Source of the DNA: Calamus simplicifolius
Lineage: Eukaryota; Streptophyta; Magnoliopsida; Arecales; Arecaceae
NCBI GenBank assembly: GCA_900491605.1
Contig: UESW01004075.1
Location: 1,447,511 to 1,511,510 of the forward strand
DNA length: 64,000 nt
Reading direction: 5' to 3'
Part shown: in pieces, positions 36,881-48,589 of the stretch
How the letters are laid out: each line of letters begins with the position of its first letter
Position numbering within the stretch: the stretch's first letter is position 1
The notes under the pieces: model-generated
Told to the model about the DNA's origin: nothing
The model's database searches: none
Seen by the model: the letters and a program-made list of their open reading frames with translations, nothing else
Made by a program: the position numbers and the translations under genes

Positions 36881-37099
36881 TGCTGATTGAACAAAAAAAA
36901 TGCATCGTTCGGCGGGCGGGTGGGATGACTATTATTATTGTTGTTGTTGCTGTTTTTATTATTATTGTATACGTTAGAGTTGATTTTTTTTTCTTCATTA
37001 ACATGATTTTGGTCACAAAATTATAATTTTATAATATCTAATAATTACTATAATAATAATAAAATCTTAATCCAAACTAGTTGATGGTAACTATATTGA

Positions 37100-37803
37100 T
37101 TTTTTTATTTAACTTTATTTTTATTATTTTTTCTCATAATTTTTTTAAGATGTAAAAATTTAAAGTCTTTCTTTATTATCTTATGAAATTTTTAATTTAT
37201 CTCTATCTTTTTTTTATACATATATCAAGTTGCTTTCCGTATAAATACATCTATAGATATATATTACATATGTCTAAATCATATAAGTTATCTTTTCCTT
37301 AATTTATCCTATTGAAGTTATCTCTATCTTTTTATGAATAGTTTTATTTATTATTTAATCCTTTTTATATTACCATGCATTCATCTTAATATTGTCATTT
37401 ACATTGCATTTATCTTATGTACATGTATTTTTCTAACTGTTCAACATTTCATGCCATAAAGCATAAGTAGTCTTATAAAACTTTCCTTTTAATTTGATGA
37501 GTATTTTATGATTACATAATATTTTAATTATACTTCTCCATTTTATCCAACTTACTTTAATCCTACAGACAACATCATCTCCAGTCTCTCCTTATGAATA
37601 TTTGATCCTAAATATCGAAAATGATCATTTTTAGTAATTTTATAATCCTCAATTTATACTTTACATTCATCTTCATTTTTAATTATACTGAAATTATATT
37701 TTATACATTCTGTCTTTATCCTACTTAACCTAAACTTTTATATTCCAATGCATTTTACTATAGTTCTAACTTAAAATTAACTCTAGCCTCAGATTTATCT
37801 GGC
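37100..37803 (-). pseudogene. RTE reverse transcriptase remnant, 3' part and tail
   Basis: Reading on from the insertion site the frame yields KLELW then ALEYKSLG, FRYLGSNIHKERLEMM, FIRLLMLYGMKC and further pieces equivalent to the conserved 'LYG-ECW' and 'RWFGHV' stretches of RTE proteins. It joins the FADD half exactly when the LTR element and one target copy are removed. Many stops are present. Confidence 0.78.
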
Positions 37804-37808
37804 GGTAC

Positions 37809-39182
37809 TGATGGGGAACCAAGTGGAATGATGCCATCTAGGAAGATATGGTAATAACTAAATGAAAAATGAAGTGAAGTTAGGCTACATTTTCATGTAA
37901 AGAGCAGAAATTTTCATGAAGGGCTTTGCATGTTAAACTAAACTTGGAGGAAAATCCTTCAAAATAGTAAAGAGAAAGGATCTTTGTGGCTAAGAAACCA
38001 CACAGGCTAGGGCTTAATTACTCTAATATTTTAGATTGAAAAATGTTGAAAGAGGGGTACATAGCCATTAATATATCAAAAATTAGAAGGTTTACACTCA
38101 AGGATGAAGTTCTTAAATGACAAGGAGATTCCTCTAGTTGCAGGACTTCTTGTATCTGTTTCGCGTCACGGAAGACCTTCTTCTTTGGAAACTGGAATTA
38201 CCGAGGATCCTACACAAACCAAATTAGAGTTAAGAACATAAAATTTGATGAAGTATGAAATAAAGGAAGAGAAAAGGCAGGTTGAAGTTAAGATGAAGCT
38301 TGACGGATTTGAGGTAGCTTGGTCAGCCTTCTTTGTGGAGTCTTCTTGCACCTTGGAAGATGGGATGGGATGGAGAATGGCTAATGGATCTTGGCGTGGA
38401 AATGACTTTCTTAAAATAGCTAAGGGCCTCTCACCCACTCCCTCTCGGAGGACATTTGCTAACACAAATGGAAGAAAATAAATAGTAGCTAAGGACCTCT
38501 CACCCACTCCTTCTCGGAGGATATTTGCCAACACAAATGGAAGAAAATAAACTCAACTTTTATTCATCATAAATTGTCTTTACAAGAGAGCTTGGAGTAG
38601 TATTTATAAGCCTTTAAGGGACTTTTGAAAATTCAAATTACATGGAGCCTTTCATGGGAAGTTGCAACCTAAATTCAAATTACATAAAGCTTTTTATGGA
38701 AAGTTGCAACCTAAGCTAGCTATAAGGGTGGAAGGTTGAAACAACTTATAACTAAGCTTAAAAAGAGGAGAGAAAAGTGGGTAGCTCCTTTAATTTGAAT
38801 TCTCCTTGGTGACGTGGCATGTGGTGATGTGGTTTGATGAGGTGTACACCAAGAGGTTGACATGGCACCCAACAATGCTTGCTGAAGTGGCGTCCACCTT
38901 GGATTGATTTGTTGGAGTGGTTGAAAGCATCCAATCTTCAAGCTCACTTTCTTACCTTGAACCCAATTCCATACCTCTTTTGGACCCAACTACTAAACTC
39001 ACTAAATACAAACCAATTTGATCCTACTTGGACTCAAGAACCCAAATTAAAATAAACCAACTTTAATTACATGACTTAAATTCAAAGAAGTAAAATTATT
39101 ACTCTATTTACAGGACACATGAAAGAATTAAAGCCATACTGAATTAGATCGAAGCCTCTTTCAAACTTTGGTGTCCGCACCA
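37809..39182 (-). repeat. 3' LTR of the chromovirus
   Basis: Begins TGATGGGGAACC and ends GGTGTCCGCACCA. It carries the same 69-bp duplication (units at 38418 and 38487), which encodes two 23-codon repeats in a long minus-strand open frame; I regard that frame as incidental. Confidence 0.93.
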
Positions 39183-39190
39183 ATTCTCCT
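39183..39190 (-). other. Short polypurine tract next to 3' LTR
   Basis: The minus strand reads AGGAGAAT immediately before the 3' LTR. It is short and the weakest of the structural marks. Confidence 0.5.
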
Positions 39191-39790
39191 GGGATGGGAT
39201 GAACTCGACCCTATCGAGTAAGGACTGGTCTGACTTTGATACCTTTCTAGTAGGTCTGGATCGATTTGCTGTAGATCCTCTCGGGTGATCCAGGAATCCT
39301 TGGATTCTGGCCTTCCTTGCTATCGAACCAGATAACGTTGATAGCCCTTATTTCTGGTGGTAATTGCCTGGTCATCCAATATACGTTCAATCCTATCTCT
39401 CCGCTCTGGCTGAATTGCTGGTGGACACTCTGGTAGGGTTTCACTCTCAAAGGTTGGGTAAGGTTCAAAAAGCTCACTAGGAATTAATGCCGGCTCTTTG
39501 TATTCTTTCAAATCAGAAATATTAAATGTTGAACTAATGCCATAATCTAGTGGTAACTCTAACACTATGCATTAGGTCCAACTCTCTTTAATACTTTGAA
39601 AGGTCCAGCTCCTCAGGCATGTAGTTTCCTCGTAGTTCCCGGTGAGAACCTTTTAGGTCTAAGTTTAACCATGACAAATCCCCTATATTGAATTCTTTCA
39701 TTCATTTACGTGAATTGGCCATATGCTTATAGACTTCATTGCTCATTTAATTTTCTTACTGATCTCCTTAACAATTTCTTAATATGTTGG
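39190..39790 (-). pseudogene. Chromovirus integrase C-terminus and chromodomain
   Basis: Pieces in order are EFNIGDLSWLNL/GFVMVKLRPKRFSPG (integrase GPF-like tail), LPLDYGISSTFNISDLKEY, RIERILDDQAITTRNKGYQR and YLVR, then an in-frame TAG at 39320-39322 where the chromodomain tryptophan is expected (TGG to TAG). QGRPESKDSWITREDLQQID completes a chromodomain. Chromodomains direct these elements to heterochromatin. Frame shifts near 39570-39700 also break the tail. Confidence 0.85.
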
Positions 39791-39839
39791 AAATATAACT
39801 CGACGGACTCAGACATTTATTCATGAGTGGGTAACGGAA

Positions 39840-40330
39840 TGAGGTCGATAGGTTTTCAAATTGGTGATCCTTCATTAATTTTCTTTTCTAAGTCTTTATC
39901 ATTCATCAAATGCAACCCCTGTTTCTTTTCCTTCAAGTTACTAGACCCTCTCTTAATGTTGTCTTTGGGTGAAAAAGGGTTTATAACTATCTTCTTTCCA
40001 TTAAAATTAAAGGAACAAGAATTAGATCGACCGAATAAAGTAGCATCACGATCATATAACCAAGGTATGCCAAAAATAATGCTACTAACCCCCATTGGAA
40101 GTATGTCACACCAAACTTTCTCTAGGTACAACTGGAATTGCACCTGAACTTGACATCTAAACTTGACCGGTATCGAAGTGGAATCTATCCAGGAAACCTT
40201 ATAAGGGTTGGGATGGGAAGCAGTGGGTAATCCTAAACTCTTAACAGTATTAGTTGAAATTGCATTGACACAACTCCCACTATCTATAATGATTTTGCAC
40301 GCTTTCTCTCCTATTTTGACAAAAGTTTGT
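39840..40330 (-). pseudogene. Chromovirus protease region
   Basis: The translation KACKIIIDSGSCVNAISTNT carries the retropepsin-like D-S-G active-site motif. VWCDILPMGVSSIIFGIPWL, then YDRDATLFGRSNSCSF follow, the standard end of the gypsy protease and its linker. The frame is open over about 160 codons. The next expected domain, reverse transcriptase, is absent. Confidence 0.85.
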
Positions 40331-40499
40331 AGGATGTTAGTCCTACGCTAGTCTTTCTGCTCTTTGGTCTGGGTCAAGATACATCTAACAACTCCTAAAA
40401 ACTTAGACGAGTCTACAACTTCTTCATCTCCATCATACTCATCAGCTAGATTCACTTCTCTTCATAAATCTTTTCCTCAAAATTCTCAATTGATTCATC

Positions 40500-41559
40500 A
40501 ATTTCCTCCTCTACTTCTCCTATATGCAAGGCTCTAGTAGGACATTGACTCGCATAATGACCTACCTATGACATTTGAAACAATGTATGTTTTGAGTATT
40601 ACTCCTTTGGATTTATGGTCTCTTTCCTTTATCAACCTTTCGGACTAAAGGAGTGTTGGGTATGGGTCGGCTAAAGTGAGTATGGCTTGGATTAGGCCTT
40701 TGTCTTGGGGCACTCATCTTATTGGGTTTAGATCGATGGACAAATAGTACTCTTTGTAATCTTTCGAAGTCCCTAGCTACATGGTATGCTTGTTCCAAGT
40801 CATGGACTTCTCTAAGGAACAATTCTCTCTGAATCTCTTCCCTTAAACCGGCTTTAAATCTGGATAGGGTTTCATCTTCTGATTCAACAATACTACATCG
40901 CATAACATATTCATCAAACTTAGCGATGTATTCTGACACAGGCCTATTCCCTTGACTTAGCCGTTGCCATTGGTCCAGTAACCTTTGCTTATAGGAAATA
41001 GGTAGGTACTTCTCTCTAAGCTTGATTTTCATAGCTCTCCAAGTACCTATTGGCATGTCTCCTCTTTGCCTACACAGTTGCTCAATATTTCCCCAGTATA
41101 ACCTAGCTTGTCAGATTAGCCTAAGCTTGACAAATTTGAACTTTCTGTCCTCTGACATTTCATACCATTTGAAATATTGGTCCATATCTCCCTCCAAATC
41201 TATGTACACCTTAGGGTCTAGGTCCCCATCAAAAGTGGGTGCATCAAGTCGAATACTCCTAAGGGTTCTTTCATCTTGATCAATGTAGTCATGATGAGGT
41301 CTTCTTTGGTGGGGTTCAACAATAGGTTCAGGATATTGGACTCTAGGATTCAGAGGCGTCATTCTGGGTGATTGAGGCTCAGCAGGAGTCATATGAGATT
41401 CTTCTAAGGAATCAATCTTTCTTGCATCTGGTCAAACCTAGTGTTCAATTGATTATACTGCTCAGTCATAGTCCTCATTAAAACTTCTAGATTTGGGTCC
41501 ATGGCTATACTGGGTTGACCTGGATTGTGCTGGTATGGGGTTCCTGATCTAGTTGTCAT
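40500..41559 (-). pseudogene. Chromovirus gag, broken
   Basis: The start ATG is at 41559 (MTTRSGTPYQHNPGQPSIAM). A break near 41400 separates it from TPAEPQSPRMTPLNPRVQYP, and an in-frame TGA at 41111-41113 follows VKLRLI. The frame then goes on as QARLYWGN and the retrotransposon gag core WRAMKIKLREKYLPISYKQR, VSEYIAKFDEYVMRC and ETLSRFKAGLREEIQRELFL. A CCHC zinc knuckle (CFKCH, then GHYASQC) at about 40535-40590 is split by a one-base frameshift. The intact protein would form the virus-like particle. Confidence 0.88.
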
Positions 41560-42059
41560 GCAATGCAATTAGGTACACAAGCCAACCATAACGACTAAGG
41601 GCTCCTAAAACCTAGAGCCCAAACTAGATGCCTAATCAAAGTGGCAAACTAATCTGTAGTAACTCAGCACCTAGCCAGGCAGGTGTAAAGGGAGTGTAGG
41701 TCCCTGATTGCCAGCTTAGACACCAATTTTAGATTGGCCAAAAGGCGGACCAGCACATAAGCCCTTAAACCACCATTCTAGACACTAAGCACGGAGCACA
41801 CACAGAGTAATTAACACAGTGATTCGATACTAGCCTGAACCCGACCGGTGGGTGTCCCTAGCTCACTAGAGCAATTTGGGTCTAATCTTTTTTTTTTTAA
41901 ATTAAAGGCTAGGGTCGTTATGTAGGATTGTAGTTTTGGGCTAAGGACAGGTGATGAAATTCTGTCCTTATCTTGTGATGGGAGTGCCCTTAAGATAGCT
42001 TATGCAAATGATGGCATGCAACAAAGTAATGTCACTATACTAATTAAGAATGTAACTTC

Positions 42060-42185
42060 AAACAAGTTATAACTAACTAAACAAGAATTCAAAATTTAAA
42101 TTTCAAATTTAAATTTTAAATTTGAATTTCACATTTCAAATTTCAGAATTTAAATTTTAAATTTTAAATTTTAAATTCTATATTC
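42060..42185. repeat. AAATTTAAA low-complexity patch in the element leader
   Basis: Iterated AAATTT(C/T)AAA words between the primer-binding site and gag of the chromovirus. Probably slippage-generated leader sequence. Confidence 0.7.
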
Positions 42186-42495
42186 TCTTAGAGGGAAACT
42201 TCAAATTTGAAAATGTGGTTAAAATTTAGGTATCTAATATACTAGAAAGAAAACTTTCATGCAAATGTTAAAAGAAACCTTAGATCTGAAACCTATTGAA
42301 AAAGTTTCCAGATCTGGCTTGAATTGGCACGACTTAATTTTAGAGTCTAATATGAGCTAAGATTCACAAAAGTAGGAAAGAACTCCATGAATCCATTATT
42401 AAATAAATAAAATTTTAGTCCTATGTTCTATATGCAGAAATTGCAGAAAATAATAGAAAATGCAGAAAATAGAAAAATATGCCCTAACCTACTAT

Positions 42496-42507
42496 GCTCT
42501 GATACCA
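42496..42507 (-). other. Primer-binding site, initiator tRNA-Met type
   Basis: The minus strand reads TGGTATCAGAGC, complementary to the 3' end of plant initiator tRNA-Met. It sits three bases inside the 5' LTR, as expected for Ty3/gypsy elements. Confidence 0.92.
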
Positions 42508-42510
42508 ATT

Positions 42511-43882
42511 TGATGGGAGACCGAGTGGAATGATACAATTTAGGAAGAGATGTAATAACTAAATAAAAAATGAAGTGAAGCTAGGCTACATTTTCATGTA
42601 AAAGAGCAGAAATTTTTATGAAGGGATTTGCATGTTAAACTAAACTTGGAGGAAAATCCTTCAAAATAGTAAAGAGAAAGGATCTTTGTGGCTAAGAAAC
42701 CACACAGGCTAGGGCTTAGTTACTCTAATATTTTAGATCAAAAAATATTGAAAGAGGGGTACCCGGCCGTTAATATATCAGAGATTATAAGGTTTACACT
42801 CAAGGATGAAGTTCTTGGATGACAAGAAGATTCCTCTAGTTGTAGGACTTCTTGTATCTGTTTTGTGTCACGAAAGACCTTCTTCTTTGGAACCTGGAAT
42901 TACCGGGGATCCTACACAAACCAAATTAGAGTTAAGAACATAAAAATTTGGTGAAGTATGAAATGAAGGAAGAGGAAAGGCAGGTTGAAGTTAAGATGAA
43001 GCTTGCGGATTTGAGGTAGCTTGGTCGGCCTTCTTTGTGGAGTCTTCTTGTACCTTGGAAGATGGGATGGGATGGAGAATGGCTAATGGATCTTGGCGTG
43101 GAAATGACTTTCTTGAAATAGCTAAGGGACTTTTACCCACTCCCTCTCGGAGGACATTTGCTAACACAAATGGAAGAAAATAAATAGTAGCTAAGGGCCT
43201 CTCACCCACTCCCTCTCGGAGGACATTTGCCAATACAATGAAAGAAAATAAATTCAACTTTCATTCATCATAAATTGTCTTTACAAGAGAGCTTGGAGTA
43301 GTATTTATAAGCCTCCAAGGGACTTTTGAAAATTCAAATTACATGGAGCTTTTCATGGGAAGTTACAACCTAAATTCAAATTACATGAAGCTTTTATGGA
43401 AGTTGCAACCTAAGCTAGCTATAAGGGTGGAAGGTTGAAACAACTTATAACTAAGCTTAAAAAGAGGAGAGAAAAGTGGGTAGCTCCTTTGAATTTGAAT
43501 TCTCCTTGGTGACGTGGCATGTGGTGATGTGGCTTGATGAGGTGTACACCAAGAGGTTGACATGGCACCCAACAATGCTTGCTGAAGTGGCATCCACCTT
43601 GGATTGATTTGTTGGAGTGGTTGAAAGCATCTAATCTTCAAGCTCACTTGCTTACCTTGAACCCAATTCCATACCTCTCTTAGATCCAACTACTAAACTC
43701 ACTAAATACAAACCAATTTGATCCTACTTGGACTCAAGAACCCAAATTGAAATAAACCAACTTTAATTATATGACTCAAATTCAAAGAAGTAAAATTATT
43801 ACTCTATTTACAGGACACATGAAAGAATTAAAGCCATACTGAATTAGACCGAAGCCTCTTTCGAACTTTGGTGTCAGCACCA
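42511..43882 (-). repeat. 5' LTR of the chromovirus
   Basis: Begins TGATGGGAGACC and ends GGTGTCAGCACCA on the plus strand; it is the promoter-side LTR because the primer-binding site abuts its left edge. It contains a 69-bp internal direct duplication (units starting at 43130 and 43199). Confidence 0.93.
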
Positions 43883-44600
43883 GGTACTATATCATCTGCA
43901 AATAACATGCATCATGAAATATTATCCTAAATATATCTTGCAAGCTCATTTATAACTAAAGCAAAAATATAGGAATTAAGAGTAAATCCCTAATATAAAC
44001 CTATTATAATAGAAAATTGCTGGTACCATCATCAATAGTTTTTACACTAGTAACTATCTTATCATACATAATTTTTATTATATTAACATATCTAAAAGGT
44101 ATCTTTTTTTTAGCACTTACCTTAAGATTTTTCAAGAAATCCTATGATATGCTTTCTTTAAATCAATAAAAATTATATAAAAATTTTGTTTCTTTGCTCA
44201 TACATCTTCATTAACCTCCTAAAGAGAAAATAGCTTCTATGGTCGACTTTTCAAACATAAAATTAAATTTTTAAATATTTTTATAGTATATCTTAACCTA
44301 TCTTCGGTTACTCTCTCCTAAAGTTTCATAGTATAACTTATGAGTTTGATACCATGATAATTAAAGCAAATTTGAATATCTTCTTTATTTTTATAAATTA
44401 GTGCTATCACGCTCTTTCTCTATTTATTGGTATCTTTTAGTTTCTAAAATTTTATTAAATAAATTTGTCACCCATTTTATTTCAATATCACCTAAACATT
44501 TTCAAAATTCTATAGGAATCTTATTAAGTCCGACAACTTTTTCTACTTTTATTTTTTATAATATTATTTACTTTAGATATCCTAATTTTATGAGTATATA
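43883..44600 (-). pseudogene. RTE reverse transcriptase remnant, 5' part
   Basis: With stops and shifts the frame gives SDLIRFL/GLNKIPIEFWKCLGDIEI, then KWVTNLFNKILETK, FEKSTIEAIFSLRRLMKMYE, and at the very edge a FADD catalytic box (codons TTTGCAGATGAT near 43900). The LTR element inserted a few codons after FADD. The other half of the domain resumes at 37803. Confidence 0.82.
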
Positions 44601-45199
44601 CAATAAATTTATCCTTGGAGTTAATAGGGCATTCTAGATTATTTACATGATATTTATTTAATAATTTATTAAAATAGCTTTTTTTATCTTTCTTTGATTT
44701 TTTTTCTTAATCAAAACTTTTGATTATTATTTTTAATATAATTAAGCTGAAATATACCTCTAGTTTTTCTATCTTTTACTTTTATAATTTTATATATCTT
44801 TCTTTTCATCTTTAGTTTTAGCTTGCGTAATTCCTCATATTTCTTACATTTAGCTTTTTTTATCATCTTTTTAAATTCTTTTTTAGCCATTTTATAACTT
44901 TTATATCCATTTATATACTTACGTAGTTTTATATAATACTCTCTTTTAACCTTAACTACTAATTAAACTTTTTTATTTCATCATCAAATTTTCGTATTAT
45001 ATGGTCTTTTTCCTTTTGACTCTCCTAATATTTTTATAGCAACTTTTTTAATACTATTAGCCATTTCTTTTATATGGTATTAATCTCTCCATTTATCTTC
45101 CATTTTCTTTCCTTCCTCATTCGATCTTTAAAAATTATTAGTTTCTTTTCTTTCAAATTTTACCATCTAATCCTTGGATTTTTATATGATGTAGTCTTT

Positions 45200-45970
45200 C
45201 TCCTTAATTTTTGAATACATACATCCATAACTATTAATCTATGTCATATAGTTAGACCCTCACTTAGTATAACCTTGCAATTTTTACAAAACACTTATTA
45301 ATCTTTCTAATAAAAAAAATCTATTTGACTAGCATTATATCTACTTTTAAAAGTTATTAAATGAATGCCCATTTTTTTAAAATATGTATTGGTTAATACT
45401 AAATTATATGCCATCACAAACTTTAAAATGATATTTCTCTTATCATTTCTATTTTCAAATCCATAACCTCCATATACTCTTTTAAAACTTATATTATAAT
45501 TTTTTACATATCCATTCAAATATTCTTCAATAAATTTTTGTTTTCAATAGAAATATTTGAATTAGTCCATCCATATCTTTCATAAATCTTTACTTTATCC
45601 TATTATCTAAACCTACTTGAGAAGAATAAGTACTAATAATATTTACTGACTTATCATCTATCACTAATTTAATTAAAATTATTTCATCTTTTATCCTCTT
45701 AGTGTCTATAACTTTATTTTTTAAGCTTTTATTTTCAATAATTTGTATTCCATTTTATTTCTATCTTTTGCTTAAATGCCAAAATTTAAAACCATCAACC
45801 CTTTTTTACTTTTCTATCTACTTAGTTTCTACAAGCAAGGTACACTAATTGTTTTTCTAGTTATTATATCTATTAATTTCATAAACTTTCCTATTAACGA
45901 CCCTATATTCGAAGTTGCTAAATATATTATATTATTTTATTTTATTTTAAATTTTTTAATTTTTTTGAAC
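45200..45970 (-). pseudogene. RTE endonuclease (APE-type) remnant
   Basis: The best-kept part (45519-45307) reads VYGGYGFENRNDKRNIILKF, then VLTNTYFKKMGIHLITFKSR and NASQIDFFY. This matches the last third of an APE-like endonuclease domain, where the conserved N-T-x-F and S-Q-I-D-F motifs lie. The N-terminal part (45960-45770) is recognisable only with stops. The intact domain nicks target DNA to start reverse transcription. Confidence 0.8.
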
Positions 45971-46285
45971 TAACTTTTTTTCTTACACTAGTTCATGAAG
46001 GTATGAAAACCCTTATTTATTTTTGATCACATCCAAGCATTAATGTGATCCGGTGTTTATGAGGATTGTCTTAACTAGTCTTGCCATTTTCACTACATTC
46101 AAGGTCCTATGCAACCATCGCTTTTGAAAAATACTCTATCTTTATCGATTTTCTCTATTGAATTCATGTTCATATGGTGTAACTATAGTTTTATGCTGTT
46201 CGTCAACCTAATGCAACCCTCTTTTTTTATCCAAGCTTGGAACTAGTTATGTATAAAAAAATTCATATATAGGCAGAGTTATAAT

Positions 46286-46980
46286 ACATAATAACTTTTT
46301 TAAAAATTTTAAGGTGCCTATTATTTGTATGTTCAACTAAGCAATTTTTTTTTTAGAAAATCAACCTATAATCTTTTCCATTCAAAAGCAGCATCCTTTA
46401 TCATCCATCCTTATTTCACACCACTTATGCCTTTAGACTTTCCTTTTATTTACAACCCTATCCATATACAACTAAAAACATGACTAAAAAAACTGATTAT
46501 TTGCGCTCAAAGGGTTCACTCAGCCCACAATTTTTGATTTTGCAACTATTTAATCAATCATATTTGAAAATAATTCTTGCAAATAACACCAATTCGTTGG
46601 AAAAGAAGAAGAAGAAGAAGCATGTGAACATAATTGAAGCCCTGCATTGATATAGTGGTATTTAATTTCTTTGTTTGTTGGAAGAGGGTTGATGTTTATG
46701 ATGTTAAATGAGTGATTTAATTGATTTTGCTTTCATATTTTTCACCTCGCTCTTGTTTCCAGCAAGTGAACACCCAAATTATATTGAGCACCAGTTGGAC
46801 TCTACAGAGATGATGCTGAGAGTCAATTATATATGGGTCCATTAAAAAACTTTCTATCTAAAAAATCGAAGGGGAAATGCTTCAAGACACCCAAATAAAA
46901 TGGGATGTCTTAGTTTATGTTTGCATAAAGTTTTCAGAACCCCATTTAACAACCACTTACAGAGATGTTAAAAATAAATG
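46286..46980. other. Non-coding, right flank of the RTE element
   Basis: AT-rich sequence with a short (GAA)n at 46602-46620. No gene or terminal structure is evident. Confidence 0.5.
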
Positions 46981-46982
46981 TC

Positions 46983-47524
46983 TCTCTACATGTGGTTACT
47001 TTTGCTAACGAGCGTGTTTTTGGCCGTTTCAAAAATCAGGAGGGTTTAAGGATAGCTCCATTTCAGGCTCTGTACGTTTTGTTGGTGTTTTGAACGCTCC
47101 TTAAGAAGGAATTGGATGGGAAGTGTAGCGTTTGTTATTGGACTAACAAAATAATATAACAGGCTGTTTAAATTTTATTGGATGGCAATTGTAGCGTTTG
47201 CTATTTGGCACTTCAAAATTTTACAAAATTAACAGGCTGTTTTAAATGTCTGAGCGGGGGTAAAAAACAAAACAGAGGATCACTTGAAACCGTTACCACA
47301 ACCTTGTAATAATGGTCATCAAAGGTGAACAAGGACAATGATCTCAAGATTACTCCATTTCTCCAAGTTAATGAAGCATATATATATATATATATATATA
47401 TCACTTGAAACCAACGAGATGATTCAATGAACGGACAGTTACCACAACCTTGTCATAATGGTCATCAAAGGTGAACAAGGACAATGATCTCAAGATTACT
47501 CCATTACTCCAAGTTAATGAAGCT

Positions 47525-47560
<36 letters not shown>

Positions 47561-47688
47561 CCCAGAGTTTTGTATCTATAAAGTATTTAATAGCTTTTAA
47601 ATTTTATTCACCCTTGATAGCTTCTAGATATGTGTAAATGTTTTAACTCTGATAACAAAGTAGTGCCGGTGCACGGGCATATAACTAG
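46983..47688 (+). mobile_element. Probable non-autonomous Helitron (3' end clear, 5' end tentative)
   Basis: The right end has the Helitron pattern: an imperfect hairpin GCCGGTGCACGGGC (47665-47678), ten bases, then terminal CTAG at 47685-47688 followed by T. This matches the CTRR end and insertion between A and T. A possible 5' end TCTCTCTACATGTGG starts near 46983, but the base before it is G rather than A, so the left border is uncertain. There is no coding capacity. A 86-bp internal duplication and TA/GA microsatellites lie inside. Confidence 0.55.
47292..47523. repeat. 86-bp direct duplication with TA tracts
   Basis: Copies at 47292-47377 and 47438-47523 begin GTTACCACAACCTTG and end CAAGTTAATGAAGC; they differ at only about two bases. 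Each is followed by a (TA)n tract, and CACTTGAAACC also precedes both. The near identity shows a recent local duplication, perhaps mediated by the microsatellite. Confidence 0.9.
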
Positions 47689-48589
47689 TTCCTTTAAAAT
47701 GATTGTGAAAATAGAAAAAAATTATTTATTAAAAAATAAATGTGTTGTCATTAAAAACAAACAGTAAAAGTACTAACTAGATTTTAATTCACAACTAAAA
47801 ATGGAAACACAACATTTGTAATAGATAATTGGATGGCAATATGAGTATAAAAATGAGTCTTCCCATTCGTAATCAATCCAGAACCTGAAAGAAATTGCAC
47901 AATTCACAAGGAACAAATTACAAGTCCATGAATTTCATGGAAATAGGACGTTCTGATGAAAAATAATACAAGCATTCAAACATTCCATGTAAAACTTCCA
48001 ATGGCATTGCAGATGCTAAACAAATCATAATATCCATAATATCTGAAAATCAATGTTCTTTAGAGTACACCCTTTACAAGCTGAGCGAAAATATTGCAAT
48101 TATTTTAAGGTAGCCCTTACAAAACGCTTGTTAATTATTGAAATTGACCATTCAAAAGAAAACAGATAAAAAAAGAGCAAAGCGAGGATAACTAATCATT
48201 TTGCATAGATCATCAAAGTCAAAACTAACTTCATACAATTTATCACTATAAAAGCAGAGTCAGTTATAAGAGAACAGATTAATAAATTATCCCTCAAAAA
48301 GAATTCAGCCAATGAAAAATTTTTATTCATGGGTTACAGCATATTGTATTTGCTCGAATCCATCAAACTAGAAACATAATTGTAGATTAATCTGTCGCGT
48401 ATTATCTAGTACATAGGATTCATGGTGCAAATAAAATACACATGGTGGTCAAAGAGAAAAGATATGTAGAGACTGACCTAAAAATGGTCTGGACTTTATG
48501 AATACACTTACAGTCAAGAAAATTTTCCAATGTTAGACGTACAATTGGAAAAATAATACAGACTGTAATGAAAACAAAACGATGCTAAT

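Larger units (their letters stand above)
37804..43887 (-). mobile_element. Ty3/gypsy chromovirus, complete LTRs, internally deleted
   Basis: The element proper is 37809-43882 (6,074 bp), starting TG and ending CA, with GGTAC target duplications at 37804-37808 and 43883-43887. LTRs of 1,374 and 1,372 bp flank 3.3 kb of internal DNA in minus orientation: tRNA-Met primer site, gag, protease, then directly integrase C-terminus and chromodomain. Reverse transcriptase, RNase H and the integrase core are gone, so it was a non-autonomous derivative or decayed after a deletion near 39800-39850. By eye the LTRs differ at several percent of sites, mostly transitions, so the insertion is not recent. Confidence 0.93.
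37049..46265 (-). mobile_element. Near full-length RTE-clade LINE, split by a chromovirus
   Basis: On the minus strand the element reads from a 5' leader (46265-46195) through an endonuclease (about 45960-45200), a linker, a reverse transcriptase (about 44580-43883), and after the inserted LTR element the RT C-terminal region (37803-37100). It ends in the RTE tail: CAACTAGTTTGGATTAAG, then TTTTATTATTATTATAG. Without the insert it is about 3.1 kb, close to the usual RTE length. Recognisable pieces are RVYGGYGFENRNDKRNIILK and SRYNASQIDFFY (endonuclease), IPIEFWKCLGDIEIKWVTNL, FEKSTIEAIFSLRRLMKMYE and the FADD box (RT), and FRYLGSNIHKE beyond the insertion. Stops and frameshifts are frequent and the sequence is very A/T-shifted, so the element is long dead. 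The left tail (37049) is precise to a few bases; the right end is approximate. Confidence 0.88.

Noticed and set aside
38166..38534. 122-codon minus-strand frame with a 23-residue repeat
   Set aside because: Lies within the chromovirus LTR and arises from the 69-bp duplication; no protein family.
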